Source: Mytilus edulis (Eukaryota; Mollusca; Bivalvia; Mytilida; Mytilidae). Taken from it: a stretch of 64,000 nucleotides of DNA. The notes under the pieces were generated by a model. That model saw only the letters and a list, made by a program, of their open reading frames with translations. It did not search any database and was not told where the DNA came from. The first letter of the stretch is position 1, and each line of letters opens with the position of its first letter. This document shows positions 1 to 12,040 of this stretch, one piece after another. The DNA lies in assembly GCF_963676685.1 (NCBI RefSeq), contig NC_092356.1, forward strand, positions 22,431,750 to 22,495,749. Direction: 5' to 3'. Position numbers and translations under genes: made by a program.

Positions 1-1714
1 TAGTTTTTTAAGCTCATATACTTTACTATTTACTACTGTCACTTGCATATTCCTAATTCATTGGGTATTAACTTGCAGTATGGAAGCTTAATTTCTACAA
101 TATTTAAAATCATACAAAAGGCATAAACAGGGTAGCCAAAATTTTCAAGGCAGAGTGCAACTCAAGTTGAATTACATTATTTCTTAAGTATTACAACGGA
201 TTATAACACAAGAAGAGTGAAGATGAAAAGAACTTATTCCATTCAAATTTCGGACTTGGCGACCGATGATTAAAATTAACAGAAGATATCGATATGGTAT
301 TTCATCGATATGTAGAAAACTTGATATTCTACACGTCAAAACCATACATTGTTTGTCTTTAATTTTTACAAATGACGCGTTATACTGTATTGCTAGTTTT
401 AAATATACAATAAATAAAAGCAACATTAGTATACCGAAATTCGAAATTCATCAATCGATTGAGAAAAAAACAAATCTGTTAGAAACGAAAACCGATGGAA
501 ACACATCAAATATAAGAGGAGAACAACGACACAACAGAAACACAACACTTAAATGCAACACACACAGAAATGAAATATAATATAACAATGGTCATTTTCC
601 TGACTTGCTACAGGTCATTCCAAGAAAAAAACTACACTGAACGTCTTCAACACTAGAGGCATAGAGAGATCAACGCCAATATGGTATAAAGTTTGTTGTT
701 ACAAGGTAATGTATTTTGTAACGTTCAATCAACCTTTTTCGTATAAACAAAACTATTAACATAGGGAAAAAACGATATGGGTTTAAAAATAGTTTATCAA
801 ACCTTAACATAAAATAGTTCTATATCTTTTTATTACAATTTTAAGTAGATTAATAGTTCAGAAACCGACGAAAAACGAGGTCATTACCAATGAACATGTT
901 AATATATTCTTACCGAATAATTAATGAAACTCAATAAGGAAACAAAAACCGATTGGTCAAATAAACATATCCAGAAAATCCATGCTTATAAAAACAAAAA
1001 CAATCCAAATTCGAGAGTGTAAGGCAATAATATAGTCATCAATGTCGATACAATATATTATTTGCAGTTCGACAGAGATGTCATATATTTCTTTGTATCT
1101 ACAAGGCATCCGTAAAAAGGTCGACATGTATTTTTATGATCAATAATTAACATTTGTTTAGTAATACTATAATATCGCAAGATTATCTGACTACGGTTGC
1201 TCAAAAAAAATGTACTGGTTGTATTATAAAGTGCCCAACTTGAACGAACGTCTTTAAAAACTTTTATTTGATTATTTATTGAAGCTTGAAATTATCTGTG
1301 ACAGAAAAATTGTTTAAGTCTCGTGTAAATCTTGTGTGCGATTCATGCGCTTTTCTAGATGTACCTTGATCTTAACCATACCATTTGAATGATAAGTAAA
1401 CAAAAGTGACCAAAAGTGACCTAATATACTATAAATCAAACATAATGATTATTTCATAGCGCTATTTGACACGTTCAAGGTCTGTTTGTATATGACTATT
1501 CTGATTAAATATGGACAAAATTGACATTTTAATTCAACCTGTCCATCATTTGATGTTATTCCGAACTTATTCGAGTTGGGTTATTTATTACGAGTATATT
1601 TTTATGAAAGTAAAATATTGTATTATGATTGCAATAAAAAGAATGATGAATATTTTCATTCTGCTATTTTTATAAAGCTTAGTTTTCTTCCTTGTGGATG
1701 TTTCAATGTTTGAA
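1..1714. other. AT-rich stretch without a supported gene
   Basis: No reading frame here has family resemblance or a convincing exon structure. The only recognisable item is a partial family E repeat near 505-625. Short open frames at 184-426 and 266-580 overlap on opposite strands and look like chance. Confidence 0.5.
505..625 (-). repeat. Family E retroelement 3' fragment
   Basis: The stretch around 'cctgacttgctacagg' matches the 3' part of the reverse-transcriptase element at 5690-7765 and the copy at 11695-12040. It carries no coding sequence. The boundaries are approximate. Confidence 0.45.
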
Positions 1715-2225
1715 ATTCATGTTCATCACCAGCTCAGTAGTCATCACTTCGTTGTTGACATGCATATCAATTATAGGGTCATTTTTATAAATTTCCTATT
1801 ACAAAACTTTGCATTTTTCGAAAAACTAAGGATTTTCTTATCCCAGGAATAGATCACGTAAGCCGTATTTGGCACAACTTTTTTGAATTCTGGGTCCTGA
1901 ATGCATGCTCTTCAACTTTGTACTTGTTTGGCATTATAACAAATTTGATCTGAGCGTCACTGGTGACTCTTATGTAGACGAAACGCGCGTCTGGCGTATT
2001 AAATTATAATCCTGGTACCCTTGATAACTATTTACACCACTGGGTCGATGCCACTGTAGACGTTTCGTCCTTGAGGGTATCACCAGCCCAGTAGTCAGCA
2101 CTTCGGTGTTGACATGAATATCAATAATATGGTCATTTTTAAAAATGTCCTGTTACAAAACTTTGAATTTTTGGAAAAACTAAGGAATTTCTTATTCCAA
2201 AAATAGAGTACCATAGCCGTTTTTT
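1715..2225 (+). repeat. Family B repeat, partial tandem dimer
   Basis: A segment starting 'tcaccagc(t/c)cagtagtca' occurs near 1727 and again near 2080, a period of about 353 bases. Between them is the signature 'gacgaaacgcgcgtctggcg'. Related copies lie at 3037-3345 (reverse), 11585-11690, 45478-45662 and 50508-50948. No protein is encoded. I recall similar sequence as abundant in mussel genomes, but did not check. Confidence 0.7.
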
Positions 2226-2442
2226 CAATATCTTTTTTATTATCTATTTGTGTACTTTGTTTTTATTTTCTGATAAGCATTATGTTCAAGTTAACCTTGA
2301 AAATATTTCTTGTATTTGTTATGAAGTAATATCAAAACATAATGCCAAAGTTTCACAAAAAGAAATAGCAACCATTGAACATTAAATAATTAATAGTCAA
2401 ACTGAACAGTTTTGCTTGATTTAATTTCTCCTATGTGTAATT

Positions 2443-2518
2443 GGCCTTCGACTGCTATCTGCTTTCTTGTTGGGTTGTTGTCTCTTTGACTCATTCCCTA
2501 TTTCCATTCTCAATTTTA
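2443..2518 (+). mobile_element. Family F retroelement, short 3' end
   Basis: About 76 bases ending 'ccatttccattctcaatttt' match the extreme 3' end of the longer family F copies at 35455-36265 and 50955-51925. Heavy 5' truncation with a shared 3' end is what target-primed reverse transcription leaves. Confidence 0.65.
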
Positions 2519-3036
2519 TTACATATACACAAAACTACAGCAATAGGATCCGTCAACATTGTCTTGTCTAATGGAAATTTACACATCCATCGTAGGGTTT
2601 GATTCAGGGGAAGGGACTGCACTCTTTACATTTCTCAATAGAATATATTATACTGTTTTACTTTTTTGAATAAAAAAAACAATGTAAACTGCATTAACAG
2701 CGTTCCCTTTTTCCGTTACGCACAACCTTAAATTCTGAATTCGCCTTGTATTGATCAATTACAAATTATTAAAATAGCATCCAACTGTATATGAAACTGC
2801 GATTTAATTGCAGAGCTTTAATAACAAACATAAAATCTCCATTGAAGGTTGATATAAGGTCAAATTATCGTTTTGTATAAAAGATAATAAGGATTCAATC
2901 GCCGTCAACTTTGTTCAAAGGGGAGTAATCGATATATATTTTCTATAGAAAAAATGTTACTTTCACCGAAAGGAAAGCCAATACAAATAATTGGTTGAAG
3001 AAGACCAGGCAACACAATGATAAATAGTTATCTAAG

Positions 3037-3345
3037 GTATCAGGAATTTAGTACGCCAGACGCGCGTTTCGTCATCAGTGACGCTCATATCGAAATATAT
3101 TAAAAGCCAAACAAGAACAACGTTGAAGAGCATTTAAAATCCAAAATTCTAAAAAGGTGTGCCAAATACGTCTAAGGTAATGTATGCCTGGGATAAGAAA
3201 ATCCTTAGTTTTTCGAAAAATTCAAAGTTTTATAAACAGGAAATTTATAAAAATGACCACATTATACAATGTAGATATTCATGTCAACAACGAAGTATTG
3301 ACTACTGGGTTGGTGATACCCTCGGGGACATCAAGTCATCAATAA
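3037..3345 (-). repeat. Family B repeat, reverse copy
   Basis: Reverse complement of the 1715-2225 repeat, including 'cgccagacgcgcgtttcgtc' near 3055 and the 'gataccctcgggg' end near 3318. A 65-codon open frame inside it is a by-product of the repeat and is not called. Confidence 0.65.
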
Positions 3346-4156
3346 CAAAAAGATAACCAAATGTCATGTTTATATGCTACTATTTTTGTATTTCTTCATT
3401 TTAACTGATACATGTATTTGATAAAGCTTGTTGAAAATAATTTACCAATATTTTATATAAAAATATATTGTAAATCACCCAATATTTCAAAGTGTATAAA
3501 ATGTTTTTTCTTTACAACCAAAAAGCACAATGTACGGCTGATTAGGCCCTATTACATCGAGCATTCGTCTTTTAAGAGAATGAGGGCTTTGGGTATAGAT
3601 CGAATTGATTATGTTTTATTTTAGAACTTTTTTGATTTTCTATTTCATGAGTTAGAACATTTATTTATTTCAGAAGGGAAGTGAAAAATATATACGACAT
3701 TGATGAAAACCTTCTTTCACGCTATTGGTAAAAGGGATTTCGTTAAAGTCGAAACAAAAACAATTGTATATGCTTAACACATACAAAATGTCATGATGGT
3801 TATAATAGTGCGACAGATTTTCACACAAACAACATATAGTGGATGATTAGAATTCATCCCATGCAATGTAGGTAGTTGATGATGTTTCTCATCATTATTT
3901 GAAATGAGATCTGGGTGCAACAAAACCATTATCGTTTGACCTTAACTTATCCAATTTAGTCTATTGAGTAATGACAGTAGTTGTGTCATAAAGTTAACTG
4001 TTTCCGTTACATTATTGTCTAGCTAGTAAATAGTTTGTATTATCAAAAAGCTGTTTTGGTGACATGCAACATTTGGAAAAATATCTCTGTTGCAGTATAA
4101 ACGTTCTTCTCATTTTATCTTGAACAAAGCTTATAAGAGGTAAGTTGTTAATGTGA

Positions 4157-4370
4157 CACTATTTTTTTTCATTAATTTTCGTGGGTACCAATTTTCGTGG
4201 ATTGAGGAAACTTTGTATTTTCGTGCATATTTGATTTCGTGGTTTTACTAAAGTCTGCTTACAAGACTTTACAAAATTTATGTTTCGTAAATCATTCCAA
4301 TTCGTGGTTCAACTGTAACCACGAAATGTGCGAAAATCGATATCCCACGAAAAATAATGAATCGACAGTA
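4157..4370. mobile_element. Diverged MITE of the 8528-8736 type
   Basis: Both ends carry an inverted 'TTCGTGG / CCACGAAAA' block and the right end reads 'AATGAATCGACAGTA', like the terminus of the cleaner copy at 8528-8736. The left end is eroded, so the boundary is approximate. The size of about 210 bases matches that copy. No coding capacity. Confidence 0.55.
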
Positions 4371-5689
4371 TTTAGTTATTCCCGGTGAACTGTGAACTCA
4401 ACGTTCCCCTAGCTTTTTTTTCTTGTGATAAAAATTAGAAAAAGTCATGTGTTTAATTGTCAGGTTTCTAAATAATAATATGATATAATGTATGTGCTCG
4501 TGTTCTTCAATGTACAGATGACGCGTGGTCGTCATCTAGCAAGAATTCGCTCAATCGTTGCTAGGAACCTTAACTATTGGACTTAAATTGAGGTGAAAGA
4601 TTTTACTCAACGTTGATGGCCTTGCTGTGACTTTATGAAGAAGACCAGCAAATAAAGCACTGTTCCATTACTTTTTGGGTATTCCATGGCCTTTGTGTCA
4701 TTAATAATTGATAAATCCCGTATGTTTAAGTTATTCTATTAAATTAAGATGTTCAAAAACTTTATGTTTAAGGCGTTCTATTATTCAATAACAAGTGTGT
4801 TTCTCATCGTTATTCTAGAAATACGCGTCGTAATCGCTAAAGCTTGTATAAATTTATTTTGTCCAATTCGAAATTTAATTGTTTAATTCAAAATTTAAGC
4901 CTTCCTAGAATAACGGAACGGTGATTTGTTCCTGATACCTAAGTGAATGTAATGAACAGTTATCGACATTCGATTAACTGGTTGTTTAACTTCCAGTGGC
5001 AAATACATCATGCATTCTCTGAACGAAAACAAATTTATTTACAATGTACAATTGGTAGGTTCTACAATCATAATAGCTGGGAGGAAATGAGATTAATTTC
5101 GAAAACGTCAAAGTTGTTGTCAGACATCTTCTTTCCAACAGGACGTGTATGCGTATTTATGCATCAAATACCCAAACGTGGTGATCCACTTTACTGAGGC
5201 TTAGTTTTGTTTATTTCACTTGTTTTATTAAGGGAACAAACATATTCATGACGAAAATTTCTTTATATTATATTTACTAGCAACGTCCGTAGCTTCATAC
5301 CAGCTATAAATGTAGTCGATAGTTAACTCGCTTTATTTACAGAGACTTATGGCCAACAAGAACAGTTACGAACGATAATAATTATGAAAGGGCAACAAAA
5401 TATTGATGCATATTTTAGATATTTTAACATGTTATTTCATTTAATCGATTTTTGAGGCCACAGTGTCTGGACATTAAGTACAATTGAGAGCAGCGCTAAC
5501 TGAAATCTAAGAAATGGATACTATTCTTACTATAGTATAAAGAGGATTCAGATTAATGAATATTCGTGAACTATTCTTCTGAAATCTTTTCACTGTTGAA
5601 TTATTCTTATTAAACAGTATATTGATACGTGTGCATTTTTTTATTTTTTTTTTTTTTTTTTTGCTATAATTAAAAGTAAAAACACAAAA
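4371..5689. other. Intergenic stretch, nothing recognised
   Basis: No gene or repeat boundary is supported. An 84-codon frame at 4943-5197 has no recognisable motif, no splice-site support and no similarity to anything else here. Confidence 0.4.
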
Positions 5690-6070
5690 ATACTGAACTC
5701 CGAGGAAAATTCAAAAAGGAAAATCAAAAATCAAAAGGCAAAATCAAAAGTCCAAACACATCAAACGAATGGATAACAACTGTCATATTCCTGACTTGGT
5801 ACAGGCATTTTCTATTGTAGAAAATGGTGGATTGAACCTGGTTTTATAGCTAGCTAAACCTCTCACTTGTATGACAGTCGCATCAAATTCCATTACATTG
5901 TCAACGATGCATGAACAAAACAAACATACTCAAAGAGTAAAAATGTCAAAAATAGGGGTACAACAGTCAATATTGTGTTATCATCTTAATATCACTACAT
6001 AAACAACAAATGTAACAAAGTAGCACAAAAAGGCATACATCAAATTTAACATTCTCATTTTGCTTTTCTT

Positions 6071-6740
6071 ATACGGCTGAATTTATCTATGTAAAGTCTA
6101 CCCATAAATGAAAGAAGGTTTTCATTACTGGTGTAAAATTGCGCGTTTGAAATTCGCACAGGTAGACATAAAAATAATTTTGTCGTATGACGGCATACAT
6201 AAATGCAGACTCACGTAAAGTAGATATAAAAAAAAACAGACTTACAGTAAAAATAATAAATAAAATAATGGTGTGGTTCAAAGTATGACGGGACACATAA
6301 GTACAGTTTCACGTCAAATACGGCTGAATTTATCTATGTAAAGTCTACCCATAAATGATAGAAGGTTTTCATTACTGGTGTAAAATTGCGCGTTTGAAAT
6401 TCGCACAGGTAGACATAAAAATAATTTTGTCGTATGACGGCATACATAAATGCAGACTCACGTAAAGTAGATATAACAAAAACCAGATTTAACAGTAAAA
6501 GTAATAATAATAAATAAAATAATGGTGTGGTTCAAAGTATGACGGGATACATAAGTACAGTTTCACGTCAAATGTATATCATAAAAAACAGACTAAACAG
6601 AAAAAGTAGTCTTATTGAATAAAATAGTTTAGTCATTCATAGTATGTCAAGATCCTTAAGTAAAAGTAATATCAATAAATGAAATAATTTTGCCGTTCAA
6701 AGTATGTGGTTTTACGTAACCACAGAGTCATTTCTAATGA
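6071..6740. repeat. 247-base tandem repeat in family E tail
   Basis: The unit starting 'atacggctgaatttatctat' occurs at 6071 and again at 6318. The two units are nearly identical apart from small indels. A third, strongly diverged partial unit runs to about 6740. The array lies between the RT stop and the element's 3' end. Confidence 0.85.
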
Positions 6741-6815
6741 ATATCTAAAAAGACATATAAAAGAATACTATAATACGTAATTAAGATGATAACAAACGTC
6801 AGTACGCAAAATCTA

Positions 6816-7765
6816 TACTTCAAGACCATATTGTATTATTTGTGAAGTTGATACGGAATATTTATCAACAAGTTCTGGGTATCTTCCGATGAACTTTTTT
6901 AGAAAAAGGACGAGACGTTCTTTGACATACCCCTGGTTCATCAATTTTCTGCTCAGACACTGGTGACGTTTACAAAGTCTGAATAGGAGCTGCAAGCTCT
7001 TGAATACCTAATAAGTTGGGAAATGTATATTCCATATGCAGGTGAAGTTGGTATATTACTACTAAGGTGGGGGGAAATTGATAATTTCAAAATTAAAATC
7101 GTCTCGTTTGTCATAGATTCTGGTATTGAGATGACTGTGTATGTCAAATTCGAGGTATAAGTCTAAAAATGAGGCAGAGGAAGCCGTGTCTGTGGTCTCT
7201 TTAATTTCTAGTTCTGGTGGGTATATTAATGGAATCCAATCAGAAAAGTTCGGATTGTTAATGGAAAGAACATCATCAATATATCTGAAAGTGAAATTAA
7301 ATAACCTGGCTTCTTTGATCTTCTTGTTTTTGACAAGTGTCTGAAGGAACTCCGATTCATATGAAAATAAGAAAAGGTCGGCAAGGAGAGGCGCACAGTT
7401 CGTTCCCATAGGAATGCCGACAATTTGTTGAAAAAGTCTACCTCCAAATTCAACAAATATGTTGTCAATAAGAAACTCCAGCATACTGATCACTTGTTCC
7501 TCTGTGTAGTATGTTTTACCCTTTTGTTCCTTATTAACAAAATATGCCTTATGGTATCCCAAAGTGATAAATTTATAGCGTATGCTACCATTTTTATGAT
7601 GAAAAGCATTGTGAATTATTTCTTTTAGACGGGTTTTCAATTTCACATGGGGAATGGTTGTATACAAGGTTGAAAAATCAAAAGTTTTAATAGAACTAAT
7701 TTCAGAAAAAGACCGAGATTTAAAATTATCCAGAAGTTCTTTAGAGTTTTTCAGAATTCATACTC
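6816..7765 (-). pseudogene. Penelope-like reverse transcriptase, frameshifted
   Basis: Read on the - strand, frame after 7765 gives a block with 'FDFSTLYTTIPH', then 'GIPMGTNCAPLLADLFLFS', then the catalytic 'FRYIDDVLSINN' (the YIDD box), then 'YDKRDDFNFEI'. This is the palm of a reverse transcriptase of the Penelope-like type (established family motifs; assignment inferred). The frame breaks near 7070: the thumb continues in another frame as 'SPAYGIYISQLIRYSRACSS', and near 6985 it breaks again to give 'KFIGRYPELVDKYSVS' and a stop at 6813-6815. An in-frame TGA occurs just upstream of 7765, so the fingers region is lost. No intact product is possible. Other animal RTs such as LINEs lack this motif combination, but I could not search. 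Confidence 0.75.
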
Positions 7766-8121
7766 TTTAGGGCTAACAGTGTACAACTATATTTATGATA
7801 CAGGCTGATACGAGGGAGTTGATTTACTCTATTCCATGAGCGGGAGACAATTTTTTGAATGTCATCCTCTCGTGAGACCAATCACAAAACGACATTTTAA
7901 AGGACAATAAATTGAATTTACATCAAGTAATTAAATACATTGCTTAAGTTCTACGTTTTTACTTAGAACTCAAAATGAATAAAAATTCATCATACATCTT
8001 TCTTCACTTCCGTTGATTTTTCTAATACCTGTGTTTACTTTGTCGTCATAGTTAAAAACTTTGAATTTGAAATTCAACTTTAGTAGAAAATTATAAGAGA
8101 ACATTCAGTATAATAAACTAA

Positions 8122-8258
8122 ATAACACATTGATGAGAGGCTGATAGAGCAGATTGGTACCCCTCGAAAAACCATTGCCAACCTTGGCTTCGTGTCTTGG
8201 TTGAAAATGTTTTCTCAGGGTGACAATCTGCTCTATCACTCTCTCAGCTACGTGTTAT
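8122..8258. repeat. 137-base foldback (near-complete inverted repeat)
   Basis: The left arm contains 'CTGATAGAGCAGATTGGTA' and the right arm its imperfect complement 'ACAATCTGCTCTATCA'. Pairing continues outward to 'ATAACAC/GTGTTAT' and inward through 'AAAACCATTGCCAACC'. Almost the whole segment could fold into one long hairpin. It could be a foldback MITE. No coding sequence. Confidence 0.7.
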
Positions 8259-8527
8259 CTATATATTGTTTAACCTTGTAGTTGTTCCAGATACGAATTT
8301 CATCCAACAATATCTTATTAAATCTTAAAATTAAACATGTCTTTGAAAGATTGAACAAAAGAAAAGTGCGGGACCAATACATGCTTTAATGGTTAAAAGC
8401 GATGCACGAGATTCATACTTATAAATTTCATCACTGCAAAGTTCTATTTTAAATACAGAAGTATAGGACTGGCTTTAATATCTGAATATTCATGAAGTTA
8501 GATGTAATATTAATATCAAAGAATGTA

Positions 8528-8736
8528 CTGTGGATTCATTATTATTCGTTGGATACCATTGTTTGTGGGTTTCGTGGGTACAGGTAAACCACAAATTGAA
8601 ATGATCAACGAATAATAAGCTTTATATAGGCTTTGGATGAAGTGATTGGCAAAACCACGCAATCAAATATCAACAAAAACGCAGGTCTACTTCAATCCAC
8701 AAATATTGATTCCCACGAAAAGGAATGAATCCACAG
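8528..8736. mobile_element. MITE with TA flanks (Tc1/mariner-like)
   Basis: Inverted ends 'CTGTGGATTCATT' and 'AATGAATCCACAG' are flanked on both sides by TA. That pattern fits Tc1/mariner-type target duplication. Length 209 bases, non-coding. It ends only 50 bases before the splice acceptor of the first receptor exon, so it sits in that gene's presumed intron. A diverged relative is at 4157-4370. Confidence 0.75.
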
Positions 8737-8808
8737 TAGCTTTTTTGTTTTGTAAGTAGTTTATTTAAATGAATGATCTTTTTCAGACGACAGTTATTCA
8801 AAAGCAGT

Positions 8809-9849
8809 ATGACAACAAAAAAGTCTTCAAAATGGGATGATTTTTTTGGGAATTTGTTAAATGAAGACGATAAAAAGACCGATTATAACCACGAGAACGA
8901 CATGTTGTCGAGCGAAATACTAGGCATATGTTACACCGTAATAGTTTCCCTGATTCTTCTTTCAAATTTATCGATCATAATGCTTATCGTCTGCACAAAA
9001 CTACGACGCAAAGTCTTCTGCTGGAAAATTGTCATTTGTTCTGTCGGAGACATCATATTCGGGATCATTCTACCATTTCAAATTATGTCTTCCTTGGATA
9101 AAAGAAGAGCGTGGTACTATGGTGAACTATTTTGCAACATTTCGCATTACGTTTCGTCAACTCATCTCATGTTCATAGCATTAGCCCTATGTTCGTTGTG
9201 TTCTGATCGAATCTTGAAATCTATTTTGAAACGAAGATGTTGTTTTATTAGCTGTCACGTGCTGCTGTTTTTACTACCATTTGCCGGCATATATTTTGGA
9301 CTTATTCCAATTCTTGCTCGAAGCAACATCGTATCATTTCAAAATTTTACCGTCTCAGAGGATAAATATGCTTTTTGTGAGACTTCGAAGGATTACAGAG
9401 AGAAGAAAATTCTAGCCGTAGTTGTCACTGAAATTCTTCTTAATACTATTTTTCTTCCAGCTTTGTTTCTACTCGTCATTTTGGTCATTTGCCGTTATAG
9501 GAAACGTCAGACGATTCAAGACATTGAAGATGACGAAGATGCGACCATGAATCACTCGGTAGTTTCCGTAGACGGAACGAAGTTGATGTCGTCCAGCATT
9601 GCAGTGATTATAGTTACTATTGTCACGGTTGTATGCACAATACCGCACAGTGTTCTATATTTCTGTTCACCGGATTGTCTTTCTGAAAACGAGACTCGAA
9701 CAACGAATGACGCAATACGACAGTACGTGTATGTTCTATCGCTAATACCATCGGTGGCACGGCCGTATTTGTGGCTTTTTGATGTAGACATGCGAAATTC
9801 CGTGAGACACATTTGTTGCCGTTGTTGCGAAAATGATAAAAAGAAATAA
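8809..9849 (+). CDS. Orphan class A-like GPCR, paralogue 1
   Basis: Predicts 346 residues with seven hydrophobic segments. Class A landmarks (seen): N53 in TM1, D81 in TM2 ('CSVGDIIFG'), W102 and C109 before TM3, D133-R134-I in place of DRY, a partner cysteine C190 in the second extracellular loop, P217 in TM5, 'CTIP' (276-279) in TM6 where CWxP is usual, and 'RPYLW' (318-322) in place of NPxxY in TM7. A basic, cysteine-rich tail ('CCRCC') could be palmitoylated. Start: an open frame reaches back to 8773, but that ATG lies inside the pyrimidine tract of a 3' splice site ending at 8786 (tttttcag). The ATG at 8809 matches the paralogue's start, so I chose it. There is probably a 5' non-coding exon upstream, not located. 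Ligand unknown. Closest relative in the window is 18521-19585. Confidence 0.85.
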   Translation: MTTKKSSKWDDFFGNLLNEDDKKTDYNHENDMLSSEILGICYTVIVSLILLSNLSIIMLIVCTKLRRKVFCWKIVICSVGDIIFGIILPFQIMSSLDKRRAWYYGELFCNISHYVSSTHLMFIALALCSLCSDRILKSILKRRCCFISCHVLLFLLPFAGIYFGLIPILARSNIVSFQNFTVSEDKYAFCETSKDYREKKILAVVVTEILLNTIFLPALFLLVILVICRYRKRQTIQDIEDDEDATMNHSVVSVDGTKLMSSSIAVIIVTIVTVVCTIPHSVLYFCSPDCLSENETRTTNDAIRQYVYVLSLIPSVARPYLWLFDVDMRNSVRHICCRCCENDKKK

Positions 9850-9964
9850 TTCTTTTCTGGTACCGTTAATGCAAGGCAAAACAGATAGTTCGCCAGTTGA
9901 GAGTTTAGTAGTGGATTGTATATATATGAACATTTTCAGCTTTAGAAAGGAAGAACGGATTCAC

Positions 9965-9983
9965 AAATAAACAAGCAATAAAA
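9965..9983 (+). promoter_or_regulatory. Candidate polyadenylation signals for GPCR 1
   Basis: Two AATAAA hexamers (9965-9970 and about 9978-9983) lie about 120 bases after the receptor stop codon, a plausible 3' UTR length. The region is AT-rich, so chance matches are possible. Confidence 0.5.
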
Positions 9984-11584
9984 TAAAATGTGCATTTCCC
10001 TTGTTAATATATGATAAGCAGTTCCTTCAGAAGATTTGTTATAAACAAGGCAATAGTATCTGTCCCAATTGGAACAAATAAGCTATATCATTTATTCCGG
10101 TAGGAACAAATACTATCTGTAATATTTTTTCGAGTGGAAATAATATTCTAGATTATTTCTTTCATTGGAGAATAATATAATATATACGAACTTCTATTCA
10201 CTGACAAAGTTATATACTGATTAGATATAACTTACAATATGCGGCTAGTTGTCTTTTTTCGTTCACAATTAATCGATTTTTTATTTGTATGATTGAAGTA
10301 TATCTTACTTCTGGTAAATTATCTTTTTCTATTGATTTTCATCTGTTCACTGCTTAATTAAAATATAGATCTCTGATTTCGTTTTGCTCATATGATGAGC
10401 ATACAAAGAAAAAACCAAACATTACGTACATGATCTTGCATCTGTTCAAAATCTACATGTGTATAGACATGCATGTAAAAAAAAGTGCAAAATTAAAACA
10501 TAAGAGTATTTAAATGTCTGAAATGAATAGTCATCTGACTGTTTGGAAGTGATATTTAATATTTCTGAAAATTCAGCTGTATAGCGAAATTACTTGTTAT
10601 TGTAAAACTTCCCCTTCAGAACCCCCAGCATAATATCACTATAATGTGAAGACTCGTTACATTTAAATAGTTTCCGCTGTATGTGATCAAAACAGCTTTG
10701 GACGAGATTGGCATCTAACAGCTGTAAGTTTTATTTGAATTACAAATTATGTCACATTATGAACATCTACTGGTGCAATATATATTGATACAGCTTATGC
10801 ATGTTGCTGTCTTCAATATAAATATTAGGGATATGCTACGCTGTAATTCATTCCTTGATTAAACTTGTGAATTACGTATATATTTTTCTTGTCGTCTGCA
10901 GCACAAACTACGTCACAAGAAGAAAGAGGTAATATGGTGGTCTGATTTGCAATATATTACCTAACATCTATTCAGCGCATCTCATTAACGTATAATTTCC
11001 AGATTTCTGACCATTGCAATCATAGTTTTCACTGCATGTTATGGTGGTCTTGTCAATTTTCAGTTATAAGTTTTATTGAACTTTTAATTAAGCAAGTTAT
11101 TGTTATAAACATCTGCAATTCCTTATCCGGATTTTGCTATAATTCATGTTCTTTTTAGTTTGATCAGTTCTTCATCGTTTGTATCAGGTTTTACATTTTC
11201 AAAGTTTGACTTCGGGCATCCCTGAAGAGTCTTAGGTTGTCAAAATGCGCATATGTTGCAGTAATATTGGTAGTGTTATTGTTATCAGTAAAATCGAGTG
11301 TCTCCCATTGTCATGTTTCATTCCCTTTTTTTTTTTTTATGTATTTACTTGTTTTAAATCACTTATTGAAATTAAAGGAACTTTCAGCTTTAAACTTTTT
11401 TATTTTTGTTCACTGAATGGTATGATTGAATTTGTATTTTATACTTAATGGTAAAGTGCGTTCACAGACCTACAGTACACGATGGATTGTTTGGTCGTTT
11501 TTTATCTAACGTATAGCAGAAAATGCTTCTTGCATATTCGGAGCTAAAACAAACTACAAAAAAATCCAATAATTTTCGTTTTTA
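9984..11584. other. AT-rich intergenic region, no gene seen
   Basis: Between the first receptor and the family B/E fragments no frame has motif, splice or repeat support. The 67-codon frame at 11245-11448 is a hydrophobic AT-rich chance frame. Confidence 0.45.
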
Positions 11585-11690
11585 GCTCTTCAACTTTGTT
11601 CATAATTCGGCTTCCCAATTGTAAAGATTCGAATTCCGCTGATGAATCGCGCGTTTGACGTTTGGCGTAACGAATAAAGTACCGAAATTC
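11585..11690 (-). repeat. Family B fragment
   Basis: A degraded piece with 'gctcttcaactttgt' and 'gatgaatcgcgcgtttgacg' resembles parts of the family B repeats. Orientation and limits are approximate. Confidence 0.45.
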
Positions 11691-11694
11691 CAAG

Positions 11695-12040
11695 AGATAT
11701 TCAAAACGGGGAGTCCTTAATCAATTGGCAAGATCAAAAGTTCAAACACATCAAACAAACGGAAAGCATTCGTCATATTTCTGACTTGCTACAGGCATTT
11801 CCTTGTGTAGAAAAAAGTGGTTAAAACCAGGTTTGCCAAACCTTTCACTTGTATGCCAGTCGCATAGAATTCCGTTATATTGACAACAAAGTTATGTATG
11901 ACCAAAACAAACAGACATTATACGAAAAAATGTCTAAAATAGGGGTACAGCAGTCTACATTATGTTATAAAATCTTAATTACTTTTTTAAACAATAACAA
12001 TTTCATTATAGAAAACAAAATGGCATATAGACACTCTATA
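11695..12040 (-). repeat. Family E retroelement 3' copy
   Basis: Runs parallel to 5720-6010, sharing 'aaaagt(c/t)caaacacatcaaac' and 'taggggtaca(a/g)cagtc'. It is interrupted at TATA by the composite MITE array at 12041-15812. The short open frame over it is spurious. Confidence 0.65.

Larger units (their letters stand above)
5690..7765 (-). mobile_element. Family E Penelope-like retroelement, 5' truncated
   Basis: A reverse-transcriptase remnant at the high-coordinate end is followed, on the - strand, by a long non-coding tail that contains a 247-base tandem repeat. The tail ends near 5690 in a segment ('cctcggagttcag', then T-rich) that recurs in sense orientation at 56097-56235. Shared 3' ends with different 5' lengths fit target-primed integration. 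Calling it Penelope-like rests on the RT motifs. No GIY-YIG endonuclease is visible. Confidence 0.6.

Noticed and set aside
266-580. 104-codon frame near the window start
   Set aside because: Overlaps a family E fragment and an opposite-strand frame; no recognisable motif.
8773-8808. Upstream in-frame ATG of the first receptor
   Set aside because: It lies within the pyrimidine tract of a strong 3' splice site, and the paralogue has the same acceptor-then-ATG layout without it.
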